A stretch of 64,000 nt of DNA. Source: Thiolinea disciformis DSM 14473 (GTDB lineage: Bacteria; Pseudomonadota; Gammaproteobacteria; Thiotrichales; Thiotrichaceae). Location: assembly GCF_000371925.1 (NCBI RefSeq), contig NZ_AQVE01000005.1, positions 124,001 through 188,000 of the forward strand, given 5' to 3'. Shown piece by piece: positions 46,036 to 55,551 of this stretch. The notes beneath the pieces are model-generated. The model worked only from the letters and a program-made list of their open reading frames with translations, had not been told where the DNA came from and ran no database searches. Both the position numbers and the translations under genes were made by a program. The stretch's first letter is position 1. The number at the start of each line of letters is the position of its first letter.

Positions 46036-47127
46036 ATGGCAGAAATTTACCTGAAAAAACTGGCACATAGCTACCTCCCCAACCCCCAAAAGCCAGAAGA
46101 CTATGCACTGAAAGAAATCGACCAAGTTTGGGAAGATGGTAAAGCTTATGCCTTACTTGGCTCCTCAGGCTGCGGCAAGTCCACCCTCTTAAACATTATT
46201 TCCGGACTCATTACCCCTAGCCAAGGTGAAGTACTGTTTGACGGTAAAGATGTTTCGCATTTGCCGACCGAGCAACGTCAAATTGCACAAGTGTTTCAGT
46301 TTCCCGTGGTCTACGACACGATGACGGTATACGACAACCTCGCCTTTCCCTTGCGCAATCGCAAACAGGACGAGGCTAGTATTAAAGCACGTGTGACTGA
46401 AATCGCCGAGATGCTGGAACTCAGTGCTGACTTAAAGAAAAAAGCCCGTGGTTTAACCGCCGATGCGAAACAAAAAATTTCCTTAGGCCGAGGCTTAGTC
46501 CGCCAAGATGTAGCAGCAATCTTATTCGACGAACCCCTTACCGTGATTGATCCGCATTTAAAATGGCTATTGCGAATGCAGCTGAAAGCCCTACATCAGC
46601 GCTTAAATCGCACCATGATTTACGTGACCCACGATCAAACGGAAGCTCTCACTTTTGCGGATCAAGTAGTGGTGATGTATGACGGTTATGTCGTGCAAAT
46701 GGGGACGCCGCAGCAACTTTTTGAGCAGCCCGAACATACATTTGTGGGGTATTTTATCGGTAGTCCGGGAATGAATTTATTACCAGTGCAAGTGGATGGT
46801 AATACTGCACATTTGAACGGCCAAAGTATTCCGCTAAATACGCATTACGCGCCGCAACAGGGTGCTAAGCTGGAATTAGGAATTCGTCCCGAATTCACAC
46901 AGTTAAGCCCAAGCCCGACTGCTAATAGCCTCCCTGTGACCATCAAACGCATTGAAGATATTGGTCGCCACAAAATCGTGCGCGCCGATTATCAAGGTCA
47001 GGAAGTGAATATTCTGGTGCCGGAAGATCAGCCGGTTTCAACTGATTACCACTATTTGAATCTCGATCCCAAGCATATCCATTTATACGCCAATGGCCGG
47101 CGACTCAAACGGGAGAGCGCAGCATGA
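46036..47127 (+). CDS. glpT: Glycerol/G3P ABC transporter ATPase GlpT
   Basis: 363 aa. Walker A LGSSGCGKST, Q-loop VFQFPVVYD, Walker B AILFDEPLTVID and H-loop YVTHDQTEALTF are intact. The signature motif is degenerate: LTADAKQ (residues 140-146) in place of LSGGQ. It thus complements GlpS, whose signature is intact but H-loop is lost. Here GlpT is the ABC subunit, not the antiporter of E. coli that shares the symbol. Overlaps the next gene by 4 bp. Confidence 0.87.
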   Translation: MAEIYLKKLAHSYLPNPQKPEDYALKEIDQVWEDGKAYALLGSSGCGKSTLLNIISGLITPSQGEVLFDGKDVSHLPTEQRQIAQVFQFPVVYDTMTVYDNLAFPLRNRKQDEASIKARVTEIAEMLELSADLKKKARGLTADAKQKISLGRGLVRQDVAAILFDEPLTVIDPHLKWLLRMQLKALHQRLNRTMIYVTHDQTEALTFADQVVVMYDGYVVQMGTPQQLFEQPEHTFVGYFIGSPGMNLLPVQVDGNTAHLNGQSIPLNTHYAPQQGAKLELGIRPEFTQLSPSPTANSLPVTIKRIEDIGRHKIVRADYQGQEVNILVPEDQPVSTDYHYLNLDPKHIHLYANGRRLKRESAA

Positions 47128-47993
47128 ATAAGACTTGGAATAATAAAGCGTGGTGGATGGTTTTACCCGTCGTTCTATTAGTCGCCTTCAGTGCGGTGAT
47201 TCCGTTAATGACGGTCGTGAATTATTCAGTTCAAGATACCTTCGGCAATAATCAATTCTTCTGGGCAGGTTTGCAGTGGTTTGAAGAAATTGTTAATTCC
47301 GAACGATTTCATGACGCATTAGCACGGCAGTTTTTATTCAGTGGTTTAATTCTTTTAATTGAAATTCCACTCGGGATTTTCATTGCCATGAATATGCCCA
47401 CGAGAGGCTGGGCGCTTTCTGTCTGCTTAGTCTTAATGTCTCTGCCCTTATTAATTCCATGGAATGTGGTCGGTACAATTTGGCAAATCTTCGGGCGGGT
47501 GGATATCGGTTTATTGGGTGCTACAGCCGCAAAACTGGGGATTGATTATAACTACACACGTGACATTGGGGATGCGTGGTTCACGGTGGTCATCATGGAT
47601 GTGTGGCATTGGACCTCACTGGTCGCCCTGCTTTGCTATGCGGGTTTACAATCAATTCCGCAAGCTTATTACCAAGCCGCTCGGATTGATGGTGCGAGTA
47701 AATGGGCGATTTTCCGTTATATCCAATTGCCTAAAATGCGCGGAGTCTTATTAATAGCAGTGCTATTGCGTTTTATGGATAGCTTTATGATTTACACCGA
47801 GCCATTCGTAGTAACCGGTGGAGGCCCTGGCAATGCGACTACGTTCTTGTCGATTGACTTAGTGAAAATGGCCATCGGGCAATTTGACTTAGGCCCTGCG
47901 GCAGCTTTCTCACTGGTCTACTTCTTAATTATTTTATTATTAAGTTGGATCTTCTATACAGTGATGACTAACCTTGATAAGCAGGGGCGTTAA
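47124..47993 (+). CDS. glpP: G3P/glycerol ABC transporter permease GlpP
   Basis: 289 aa, six-helix permease of the sugar-type ABC family. The EAA loop YYQAARIDGASKWAIFRYIQLP is split here to its ends, Y-Y-Q ... Q-L-P, at about residues 178-199. It forms the channel with the neighbouring permease and pairs with GlpS/GlpT. Start overlaps the glpT stop. Confidence 0.9.
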   Translation: MNKTWNNKAWWMVLPVVLLVAFSAVIPLMTVVNYSVQDTFGNNQFFWAGLQWFEEIVNSERFHDALARQFLFSGLILLIEIPLGIFIAMNMPTRGWALSVCLVLMSLPLLIPWNVVGTIWQIFGRVDIGLLGATAAKLGIDYNYTRDIGDAWFTVVIMDVWHWTSLVALLCYAGLQSIPQAYYQAARIDGASKWAIFRYIQLPKMRGVLLIAVLLRFMDSFMIYTEPFVVTGGGPGNATTFLSIDLVKMAIGQFDLGPAAAFSLVYFLIILLLSWIFYTVMTNLDKQGR

Positions 47994-47994
47994 G

Positions 47995-48825
47995 ATGAGC
48001 ACTAAGCAAACTACCAAAAGCTCACGCATTACCCGTCAAGGGGTAGTGATGACGCTGTATTTAATCTTCTTATTATTGCCGATTTATTGGTTGCTCAATA
48101 TGAGTTTAAAAACCAATGAAGAAATCTTATCGACTTTTAGTTTGTGGCCGCATGATTTAACCTTTCAAAATTATATGACCATCTTTACCGACCCCAGTTG
48201 GTATTCTGGTTATATTAATTCGATTACTTATGTACTCATCAATACTGTCATTTCGATTACAGTCGCTTTACCTGCTGCTTATGCTTTTTCGCGCTATCGG
48301 TTCTTGGGTGACAAGCATTTATTCTTTTGGCTACTCACTAATCGAATGGCCCCACCTGCGGTATTCGCCCTACCCTTTTTCCAGTTATATAGCTCAGTGG
48401 GCTTATTCGATACGCATATTGGTGTGGCGTTAGCGCATTGTTTATTTAATGTACCCTTAGCAGTCTGGATTTTAGAAGGGTTTATGTCCGGTGTGCCGAA
48501 AGAGATTGATGAGACAGCTTATATTGATGGTTATAGCTTTGGGCGCTTTTTCACACGCATCTTTATGCCTTTAATTGCCTCAGGTATTGGTGTGACAGCG
48601 TTTTTCTGCTTCATGTTTTCATGGGTCGAATTATTACTCGCACGCACCCTAACCTCGGTTGCTGCCAAACCGATTGCAGCTACCATGACCCGCACGGTAT
48701 CAGCGTCAGGTATGGATTGGGGAGTATTAGCGGCGGCGGGCATACTAACCATTATTCCGGGGGCGTTGGTGATTTGGTTTGTGCGTAATTATATCGCCAA
48801 GGGCTTTGCCTTGGGTCGGGTTTAA
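47995..48825 (+). CDS. glpQ: G3P/glycerol ABC transporter permease GlpQ
   Basis: 276 aa from the ATG at 47995 (AGGGG 8 bp upstream); an upstream start at 47974 overlaps glpP and is less likely. Six hydrophobic helices; EAA loop KEIDETAYIDGYSFGRFFTR. Second channel half. The symbol here means the ABC permease, not the E. coli phosphodiesterase. Confidence 0.88.
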   Translation: MSTKQTTKSSRITRQGVVMTLYLIFLLLPIYWLLNMSLKTNEEILSTFSLWPHDLTFQNYMTIFTDPSWYSGYINSITYVLINTVISITVALPAAYAFSRYRFLGDKHLFFWLLTNRMAPPAVFALPFFQLYSSVGLFDTHIGVALAHCLFNVPLAVWILEGFMSGVPKEIDETAYIDGYSFGRFFTRIFMPLIASGIGVTAFFCFMFSWVELLLARTLTSVAAKPIAATMTRTVSASGMDWGVLAAAGILTIIPGALVIWFVRNYIAKGFALGRV

Positions 48826-48836
48826 AGGAGGTCAAG

Positions 48837-49115
48837 ATGGATCTGAGTTGGATGGCATGGACTTGGCAAACCGCTTTGTTTTTTAGCCTCATTGTGTTGA
48901 CCTTGATTGGGATGGGAATTTGGAGTGTAAAGTCGCCGCAAGCACCACGCCTTGGGATTTTACACATCGAAACCACACCGGGCGATCGGCTATTTATTTC
49001 ACTCCTAGGCAGTGCGTTTATCTGCTTAGGCTGGCTAGCCGCATTTGGACCACCCTTATGGTGGGCTGTACTGGTGTGTATCGTTTATGCCTTGGCGGTG
49101 TTTCGCTGGGTATAA
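48837..49115 (+). CDS. glpU: DUF2160 small membrane protein GlpU
   Basis: 92 aa with two or three hydrophobic stretches (WQTALFFSLIVLTLIGMGIW, LFISLLGSAFICLGWLAAF and WWAVLVCIVYALAVF). DUF2160 proteins sit in the same place in the rhizobial glp operon. Role in transport unclear; an accessory of the permease complex is plausible. AGGAGG precedes the ATG. Confidence 0.75.
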   Translation: MDLSWMAWTWQTALFFSLIVLTLIGMGIWSVKSPQAPRLGILHIETTPGDRLFISLLGSAFICLGWLAAFGPPLWWAVLVCIVYALAVFRWV

Positions 49116-49140
49116 AATTTGTAACTTAGGAGGAGCTGTT

Positions 49141-50853
49141 ATGAAACTCAAACGCTTAACATTTGCGGTTACAGCTGCGGTGTTATTTTCCTACGGATCA
49201 CTCGCTTTTGCCGACCTAGAAGCGGCCAAGAAATGGATCGATAGCGAATTCCAACCCTCAACCCTATCTAAAGAAGATCAATTAAAAGAGATGGAGTGGT
49301 TTATTAAAGCCGCTGAACCGTTCAAGGGCATGGAAATCAATGTGGTATCTGAAACCATCACCACCCACGAATATGAATCTAAAACCTTAGCGAAAGCTTT
49401 CACCGAAATCACGGGCATTAAAGTCACGCACGATCTGATTGGTGAAGGTGATGTGGTTGAAAAACTGCAAACGCAAATGCAATCAGGCAAGAATATTTAT
49501 GATGCCTTTGTCAATGATTCGGACTTAATCGGTACGCACTGGCGCTACCAGCAAGTGCGTAACTTAAGCGATTGGATGGCGGGTGACGGTAAAGATGTTA
49601 CCAATCCGGGCTTAGATTTGAAGGATTTCATTGGTTTAAGCTTCACGACCGGCCCTGATAAAAAGCTCTATCAATTACCCGATCAACAATTTGCGAACCT
49701 GTATTGGTTCCGCTATGACTGGTTCAACGACGAAAAGAATAAAGCCGATTTCAAAGCGAAATACGGCTATGACCTAGGCGTACCAGTCAACTGGTCTGCT
49801 TACGAAGATATTGCCGAGTTCTTCACAGGTCGCGACATTGACGGCAAAAAAGTCTATGGTCACATGGACTACGGTAAAAAAGACCCCTCTTTAGGTTGGC
49901 GTTTTACCGATGCGTGGATGTCGATGGCGGGTATGGGCGACAAGGGTGAACCGAATGGTTTGCCCGTGGATGAATGGGGTATTCGTGTTAATGAAAAATC
50001 CCAGCCAGTAGGTTCTTGTATGGCGCGTGGTGGTGCGACCAATGATCCCTCAGCAGTTTATGCAATCACCAAGTATGTCGATTGGTTGAAGAAATACGCC
50101 CCTCCTGCTGCGGCTGGTATGGTGTTCTCAGAAGCAGGCCCTGTGCCCGCACAAGGTGAAATTGCCCAACAAATGTTCTGGTATACCGCCTTTACCGCTG
50201 ACATGGTCAAAGAAGGCTTGCCAGTTATGAATGCAGACGGTACGCCAAAATGGCGTATGGCTCCTTCTCCACATGGTGCGTACTGGGAAGAAGGCATGAA
50301 AGTCGGTTATCAAGACGCCGGTTCTTGGACTTTAATGAAATCCACTCCAACGGATCGCGCCAAAGCCGCATGGTTATATGCACAATTCGTCACCTCCAAA
50401 ACTGTGGATGTGAAGAAATCGCAGGTGGGTTTAACCTTCATTCGTGAATCAACCATCAATGACAAGAGTTTCACAGAGCGCGCGCCAAAACTGGGTGGTT
50501 TGATAGAGTTTTATCGCTCACCAGCTCGCGTACAGTGGTCGCCAACCGGTACGAATGTGCCTGATTATCCAAAGCTAGCGCAACTTTGGTGGCAAAACAT
50601 AGGGGATGCTTCCTCTGGCGAAAAAACTGCTCAACAAGCACTCGATGCCTTATGTGAAGCGCAAGAGAAAGTCTTGGAACGCTTGGAAAAGAGCGGTGTG
50701 CAGGGTGAGTTGGGACCCAAAATGAACGAACCTAAAGACCCGAAAGAGTGGCTAGATGCGCCCGGCGCTCCCAAAGCGAAGTTAGAAAACGAGAAACCAA
50801 AACCTGAAACCATCAACTATGATGAATTGGTAAAATCATGGAGCAAAAGCTAA
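49141..50853 (+). CDS. glpV: G3P/glycerol ABC transporter substrate-binding protein GlpV
   Basis: 570-aa periplasmic solute-binding protein. Signal peptide of about 24 residues ends SLAFA|DLEAA. GGAGGAG precedes the ATG at 49141; the frame upstream has no signal. MEINVVSETITTHEYESK and IYDAFVNDSDLIGTHWRYQQ give the typical family-1 binding-protein layout, about 550 residues. Delivers the substrate to GlpPQ/ST. Confidence 0.9.
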   Translation: MKLKRLTFAVTAAVLFSYGSLAFADLEAAKKWIDSEFQPSTLSKEDQLKEMEWFIKAAEPFKGMEINVVSETITTHEYESKTLAKAFTEITGIKVTHDLIGEGDVVEKLQTQMQSGKNIYDAFVNDSDLIGTHWRYQQVRNLSDWMAGDGKDVTNPGLDLKDFIGLSFTTGPDKKLYQLPDQQFANLYWFRYDWFNDEKNKADFKAKYGYDLGVPVNWSAYEDIAEFFTGRDIDGKKVYGHMDYGKKDPSLGWRFTDAWMSMAGMGDKGEPNGLPVDEWGIRVNEKSQPVGSCMARGGATNDPSAVYAITKYVDWLKKYAPPAAAGMVFSEAGPVPAQGEIAQQMFWYTAFTADMVKEGLPVMNADGTPKWRMAPSPHGAYWEEGMKVGYQDAGSWTLMKSTPTDRAKAAWLYAQFVTSKTVDVKKSQVGLTFIRESTINDKSFTERAPKLGGLIEFYRSPARVQWSPTGTNVPDYPKLAQLWWQNIGDASSGEKTAQQALDALCEAQEKVLERLEKSGVQGELGPKMNEPKDPKEWLDAPGAPKAKLENEKPKPETINYDELVKSWSKS

Positions 50854-50873
50854 TCTCAATTAGCTAACATTGT

Positions 50874-50899
50874 AAACTGCTTACGCCGGTAGGCAGTTT
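50874..50899 (+). terminator. Intra-operon hairpin between glpV and glpK
   Basis: AAACTGC / GCAGTTT stem with a 12-nt loop, followed by GCTTTTC. It lies between the stop of glpV and the glpK ribosome site (AAAGGAG) and may lower glpK expression or protect the upstream mRNA end. Confidence 0.5.
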
Positions 50900-50925
50900 G
50901 CTTTTCAACCTTAAAGGAGTCGGCT

Positions 50926-52419
50926 ATGGCTTATCTCATTGCAATTGATCAAGGCACAACCTCTACTCGTAGTATTGTGTTTGACGAAAAATTACAAGTG
51001 ATCGCCAGCGCCCAACAAGAATTTCCACAATATTTCCCCCAGTCCGGCTGGGTGGAACACGATCCAGACGATTTACTGAATACCACACTGAGCACGCTCA
51101 AAGACGCACTGGCTAAATCACCATTAAGTGCAAAAGACATTGCGGCGATTGGCATTACCAATCAGCGTGAAACCGTCATTGTGTGGGATAAAACTACGGG
51201 TAAAGCCATTTACAATGCGATTGTGTGGCAAGATCGCCGCACCGCCGATTACTGCCAAGAACTAAAAAATAATGGCAGCGAAGCACTCATTCAACAAAAA
51301 ACGGGCTTACGCGCCGATCCTTATTTTAGTGGCACCGAAGTACGTTGGATTTTAAATCATGTTGCTGGCGCACGCGCTAAAGCCGAAGCGGGACAATTGT
51401 GCATGGGCACAGTCGATACTTGGCTAATTTGGCATTTGACCGCTGGCAAAGTACACGCGACCGATGCCACCAATGCTGCACGTACCATGCTGTTCAATAT
51501 TCACACTGGACAATGGGATGCAGAACTCCTCAAGCTCTTAACTATTCCCGAGACTTTATTGCCGGAAGTAAAAGATTGCGCGGCAGACTTTGGTGTAACT
51601 GATCCGGCTATTTTAGGTGCTGCGATTCCAATTACAGGAGTTGCAGGTGATCAACACGCCGCCGTGGTAGGACAAGCTTGCTTCCAAGCCGGTATGATGA
51701 AATCAACCTATGGTACGGGTTGTTTTGCCCTGTTAAATACCGGTACACACGCGGTCAACTCGCATAATAACTTGCTCACCACACTGGCCTATCAATTGAA
51801 TGGGCAACGCACCTACGCGCTAGAAGGCTCGATTTTTATTGCAGGTGCTGCAGTGCAATGGCTGCGTGATGGTCTTAAAATCATTCAAAAGGCCAGCGAT
51901 ACCCAAGCATTAGCCGAAGCTGCTGATCCTCATCAGCATGTATATTTAGTGCCTGCATTTGTAGGTTTGGGTGCACCCTATTGGGATCCAGACGCCCGTG
52001 GAGCCTTATATGGCTTAACTCGCAATACCGGCCCCGCCGAGATTTCCAAAGCCACACTCGAAAGTATTGGTTACCAAACCCGCGACCTATTACAAGCCAT
52101 GAAAGCTGATAGCGCAGGTTTAAAGGAAACCAAAACCGTGCTACGTGTTGATGGTGGCATGACAGCCTCCGAATGGGCAATGCAGTTTCTGGCCGATATT
52201 TTAGATAGCTATGTCGATCGTCCCAAAGTTTTAGAATCAACAGCCATCGGCGCTGCCTATTTGGCGGGCTTACAACAAGGCATTTGCCCTAGCCCTGAAC
52301 AATTTGCGAAAGACTGGGCATTGGACAAACGCTTTGAACCACAGATGGATAGCAGAGTGCGTGAGCAGAAATATCATGCTTGGCTAGAAGCGGTGAAGCG
52401 CACACGCTCAAAGTTTTAA
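50926..52419 (+). CDS. glpK: Glycerol kinase
   Basis: 497 aa. Phosphorylates glycerol to glycerol-3-phosphate. FGGY motifs: [15 protein letters not shown] loop, [37 protein letters not shown] (glycerol site), [13 protein letters not shown] with catalytic Asp, STYGTGCF. Length matches E. coli GlpK (502). Last gene of the glp operon. Ends 2 bp from the convergent cbbY, with no terminator between. Confidence 0.95.
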   Translation: MAYLIAIDQGTTSTRSIVFDEKLQVIASAQQEFPQYFPQSGWVEHDPDDLLNTTLSTLKDALAKSPLSAKDIAAIGITNQRETVIVWDKTTGKAIYNAIVWQDRRTADYCQELKNNGSEALIQQKTGLRADPYFSGTEVRWILNHVAGARAKAEAGQLCMGTVDTWLIWHLTAGKVHATDATNAARTMLFNIHTGQWDAELLKLLTIPETLLPEVKDCAADFGVTDPAILGAAIPITGVAGDQHAAVVGQACFQAGMMKSTYGTGCFALLNTGTHAVNSHNNLLTTLAYQLNGQRTYALEGSIFIAGAAVQWLRDGLKIIQKASDTQALAEAADPHQHVYLVPAFVGLGAPYWDPDARGALYGLTRNTGPAEISKATLESIGYQTRDLLQAMKADSAGLKETKTVLRVDGGMTASEWAMQFLADILDSYVDRPKVLESTAIGAAYLAGLQQGICPSPEQFAKDWALDKRFEPQMDSRVREQKYHAWLEAVKRTRSKF

Positions 52420-52421
52420 AC

Positions 52422-53174
52422 TCACCCTGCTTTCAGCAAATCACTATGAATATAAGTGTGCGACCCTAGATTACCTTGCAAAACGCGACAAGGTTGGTCT
52501 GGCTCACCCAAATGATCGATTACGACCAAAGCATTCGTGAAATTTTGTTGGGCTGTGTAATTATTCACAGTCACCACAGTAGGAATACCCGCGCCTAAAG
52601 CTGCTTTTAGACCATTTTCCGAATCTTCAAAGGCTAAACACTCGTCTGGTCTTAACTTCAGCTGCTTTAAAGCATATTCATAAATATCAGGAGCTGGTTT
52701 TTTCTTGGGCACAATATCGCCTGCCGCAATACACTCAAACCAAGTGAGCGCCTCTTCGCCTAAGCTAGCCTTTAACAGATAAGTGACATTCTCAGGCGTG
52801 GTAGTCGTAACAATGGCTAAGCGTAGCCCTGCTGCACGCGCTTCTTGTAGCAAACGTTTAACACCCGTACGCAAAGGAATAGCGCCCGTTTGTAGGAGTT
52901 CGAAATAGAAATGGGTTTTGCGCTTATGTAAGTGTGCAATGAGTTGAGACAGGTTAGCTTGCTTGAGTACTGCAGGCTGATAGTGTTCGATGAAAAATAA
53001 TATCCGCTCTTTACCACCGGTAACCTGTAGTAACTCACCATACAACGTTTCGTCCCAGTGCCAATCCAAACCAGCCTCAGTAAAGGCTTGATTAAAGGCA
53101 GGGCGATGACCGTCGCGTTCGGTATCGGCCAGTGTCCCGTCCACATCAAATAGTAGTGCTTTTAGTTGCGTCAT
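52422..53174 (-). CDS. cbbY: CbbY-type HAD phosphatase (xylulose-1,5-bisphosphate phosphatase)
   Basis: 250 aa HAD hydrolase of the CbbY class: LLFDVDGTLADTERDGHRPA (nucleophile Asp and cap loop), WDETLYGELLQVTGGKERI, AIVTTTTPENVTYL, AAGDIVPKKKPAPDIYEYAL and ECLAFEDSENGLKAA. CbbY removes xylulose-1,5-bisphosphate, a misfire product that inhibits Rubisco. Its presence implies a Calvin cycle elsewhere in the genome; no cbb genes lie nearby. Substrate is inferred from family. Confidence 0.82.
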   Translation of the reverse strand: MTQLKALLFDVDGTLADTERDGHRPAFNQAFTEAGLDWHWDETLYGELLQVTGGKERILFFIEHYQPAVLKQANLSQLIAHLHKRKTHFYFELLQTGAIPLRTGVKRLLQEARAAGLRLAIVTTTTPENVTYLLKASLGEEALTWFECIAAGDIVPKKKPAPDIYEYALKQLKLRPDECLAFEDSENGLKAALGAGIPTVVTVNNYTAQQNFTNALVVIDHLGEPDQPCRVLQGNLGSHTYIHSDLLKAG

Positions 53175-53296
53175 AGGCTAATCCTCCTAATGCCAAGCAT
53201 AGGGGAGCTAGCACTTTTTATTTATCACTCTAGAGAGGTAAGCATGAGCCTTTTAAACTATCCCTTTAGTGATTGCTTTCGCTAGTTTGAATGATC

Positions 53297-53419
53297 CTAA
53301 TCTACTAATGAGGCGACTAATTCTTTAAGCAACTGTACATTGATATGCGCGGATCTGTACTTTCCCAAGAAACCTTGAAGCGCTTTACAGGCTTGATCAG
53401 GTTCACCTAAAGGGAAATA
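53297..53419 (-). pseudogene. 40-codon in-frame extension after the corC stop, possible gene remnant
   Basis: After the TAA that ends the corC-like gene, the same frame continues 40 codons to TAG at 53297, reading YFPLGEPDQACKALQGFLGK and then about 20 more helix-like residues. The composition looks coding (mixed, no low-complexity). No start codon precedes it. It may be the C-terminal remnant of a decayed gene or an alternative tail exposed by readthrough. Could also be chance. The remaining gap to cbbY (53175-53296) holds only the cbbY upstream region. Confidence 0.35.
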
Positions 53420-54724
53420 TTATGGCTCTAATACTTCATCCGTTGGGATGATGCGTGTCGCCAAAATCTTATCAATGCGTGTGCCATCCATATCCACGAC
53501 TTCTAGCTTCCAACCTTCCCACTCACAACTATCAGCCGTTTTCGGCAAGCGCCCCATTAAGACCATCAACATGCCACTCAAGGTGTGATAACGCCCTTTT
53601 TCTTCTTCTGGAACTGCCTTTAGTCCCAAGCGATCTTTTAAGGCAGGTATCGGAATTAAGCCATCCAATAACCAACTGCCATCGTCACGCTGAACCGCCC
53701 ACACATCATCTTGATGTTGTGGCTTAAATTCGCCGGTAATTGCCTCCATCATGTCATACAGGGTGACAATCCCTTGGACTTCGCCATACTCATCGATAAT
53801 AAACATCATCTTTGCGCCGGTATCTTTGAAGTTTTCTAATAACTCCATGCCAGTGAGTGACTCGGGCACAAAGACTGGAGGACGCAAATCTTCAACTAAC
53901 TCAAGCTTTTCACCCCGTAACATATGATTTAATAGGCGGCTGGTACTGACCACTCCCAGTACTTCATCCCAATTGCCACGAACCACCGGAAAGCGCGAAT
54001 AGCGATTCGTCTCAATGCGCAGCAAATTTTCCTCAATGGATTTATCTACATCAAGATAAACGACATCACTACGAGGAACCATAAACGAAGCAATTTGGCG
54101 GTCATCCAAACGGAACACATTACGCACCATTTGATGTTCTTGCTGCTCAATCACTCCCGCATCCGAGCCTTCACTCAATAAGAAGTGAATGTCTTCCTCA
54201 GTAACTGTAGAGCCATTATCAATTTTTATTCCCAATAATCTTAAAATAAAATGGGTTGACCATGACAATAGCCGAACAAAAGGACGGGTTAAGATACTTA
54301 ACCACCACATGGGGCGAGCCGCAAAACGTGCAATCGCTTCAGGAAAAGTCTGCCCGATACGCTTGGGTACTAATTCACCTACCACAATGGAAAAATAAGT
54401 AATCAAAATAACCGCTAGTGCCGTCGCACTAGGATTAGCAAGATGTTCCGGTACGCCAAATTGGAGTAACCATGAGGCAATATAAGGACTTAAAGCGGAC
54501 TCACCCACAATCCCGTTCAAAACACCAATTGTGGTAATACCGATTTGTACTGCGGAGAGAAAAAAGGTAGGGTCTTGACCCAGTTTTAAGGCCACTGTTG
54601 CAGGAACATCACCTTCTTGCGCTAGATTTTGTAGTCGAGCTTTACGTGCTGCAACCAAGGCAATTTCTGACATTGCAAAAAAGCCATTTAACAAAATCAA
54701 ACCAAAAAGTACGGCGATCTCCAC
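53420..54724 (-). CDS. CorC/HlyC-type membrane protein (DUF21-CBS)
   Basis: 434 aa. N-terminal DUF21 membrane domain of about three helices (VLFGLILLNGFFAMSEIALV, NPSATALAVILITYFSIVVG and others to about 180), then a CBS pair (MVPRSDVVYLDVDKS and DTGAKMMFIIDEYGEVQGIV) and the CorC/HlyC C-terminal domain with WLLDGLIPIPALKDRLGL. Such proteins act in magnesium/cobalt efflux or resistance. The function here is inferred. Confidence 0.9.
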   Translation of the reverse strand: MEIAVLFGLILLNGFFAMSEIALVAARKARLQNLAQEGDVPATVALKLGQDPTFFLSAVQIGITTIGVLNGIVGESALSPYIASWLLQFGVPEHLANPSATALAVILITYFSIVVGELVPKRIGQTFPEAIARFAARPMWWLSILTRPFVRLLSWSTHFILRLLGIKIDNGSTVTEEDIHFLLSEGSDAGVIEQQEHQMVRNVFRLDDRQIASFMVPRSDVVYLDVDKSIEENLLRIETNRYSRFPVVRGNWDEVLGVVSTSRLLNHMLRGEKLELVEDLRPPVFVPESLTGMELLENFKDTGAKMMFIIDEYGEVQGIVTLYDMMEAITGEFKPQHQDDVWAVQRDDGSWLLDGLIPIPALKDRLGLKAVPEEEKGRYHTLSGMLMVLMGRLPKTADSCEWEGWKLEVVDMDGTRIDKILATRIIPTDEVLEP

Positions 54725-54766
54725 TGTAAACTATCCTTTATTATTGAAAGGACTGTAGCTTAGCAT

Positions 54767-54798
54767 AAAAAAACCTCGATATTGGATTACCGAGGTTT
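54767..54798 (-). terminator. Intrinsic terminator of the pst-phoU operon
   Basis: Minus-strand stem AAACCTCG / CGAGGTTT with a 12-nt loop, followed by a run of T (complement of the A-run at 54767-54773). It ends the pst-phoU transcript before the corC gene. Confidence 0.75.
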
Positions 54799-54818
54799 CT
54801 AATTCTGCTTAACAAGTT

Positions 54819-55520
54819 TTAAATAGCTGGAATAGTGCCATTTTTTGGCGCGGTATGGCGCACATCTTTGCCTTCCACCAAATAAATCACATACTCACAA
54901 ATATTGCGGCTATGATCACCAATCCGCTCCAAGGCACGCGCACACCAAAGCGTATTCAAACTTTGTTTAATATTACGTGGGTCTTCCATCATATGCGTCA
55001 ATAATTCACGCGACAAATAATCAAATTCCGCATCAATACGCTCATCACTTTGCCCAACTACTTTCGCTTTTTCCGCATCCATACGCGCCATCGTGTCTAA
55101 GGCATCGCGCAACATATCACGTACCTCATTGCCTAAATGACGCAGCGACGAATGTAAAGAAGCCGGGCTGGACGTTCCTTGACTGGTTAAAGCATAACGT
55201 GCGATTTTCTCTGCTTCATCACCCATACGCTCCAAATCGGTCACTGATTTAATAATGCTAATCAGTAAGCGTAAATCACTCGCCGCAGGTTGACGGCGCG
55301 CAATGATTTTGGCGCATACCTCATCAATCTGTACTTCTAAGCGATTAACCTTATAGTCAGAATTAACCACTTCTTCCGCTAATTGGCTGTCCGACTCCAT
55401 CAAAGCACGCATCGCCTTATTGAGTTGCTCTTCTACCAAGCCCCCCATTTGTAATGCCATATTGCGCACGTCTTCCAACTCATGGTTATATTGCTGCGAC
55501 GTGTGATGTCCGATATCCAT
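54819..55520 (-). CDS. phoU: Phosphate signalling protein PhoU
   Basis: 233 aa, the two three-helix-bundle repeats of PhoU with metal-binding residues in LERMGDEAEKIARYA and LERIGDHSRNICEYVIYLVE, about 110 residues apart. PhoU links the Pst transporter to the PhoR kinase and restrains the Pho response when phosphate is plentiful. Thirty-one bp after pstB, last gene of the operon. Confidence 0.95.
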   Translation of the reverse strand: MDIGHHTSQQYNHELEDVRNMALQMGGLVEEQLNKAMRALMESDSQLAEEVVNSDYKVNRLEVQIDEVCAKIIARRQPAASDLRLLISIIKSVTDLERMGDEAEKIARYALTSQGTSSPASLHSSLRHLGNEVRDMLRDALDTMARMDAEKAKVVGQSDERIDAEFDYLSRELLTHMMEDPRNIKQSLNTLWCARALERIGDHSRNICEYVIYLVEGKDVRHTAPKNGTIPAI

Positions 55521-55551
55521 ACAAACTCCGAATTTTTAATAATTAATGGAA

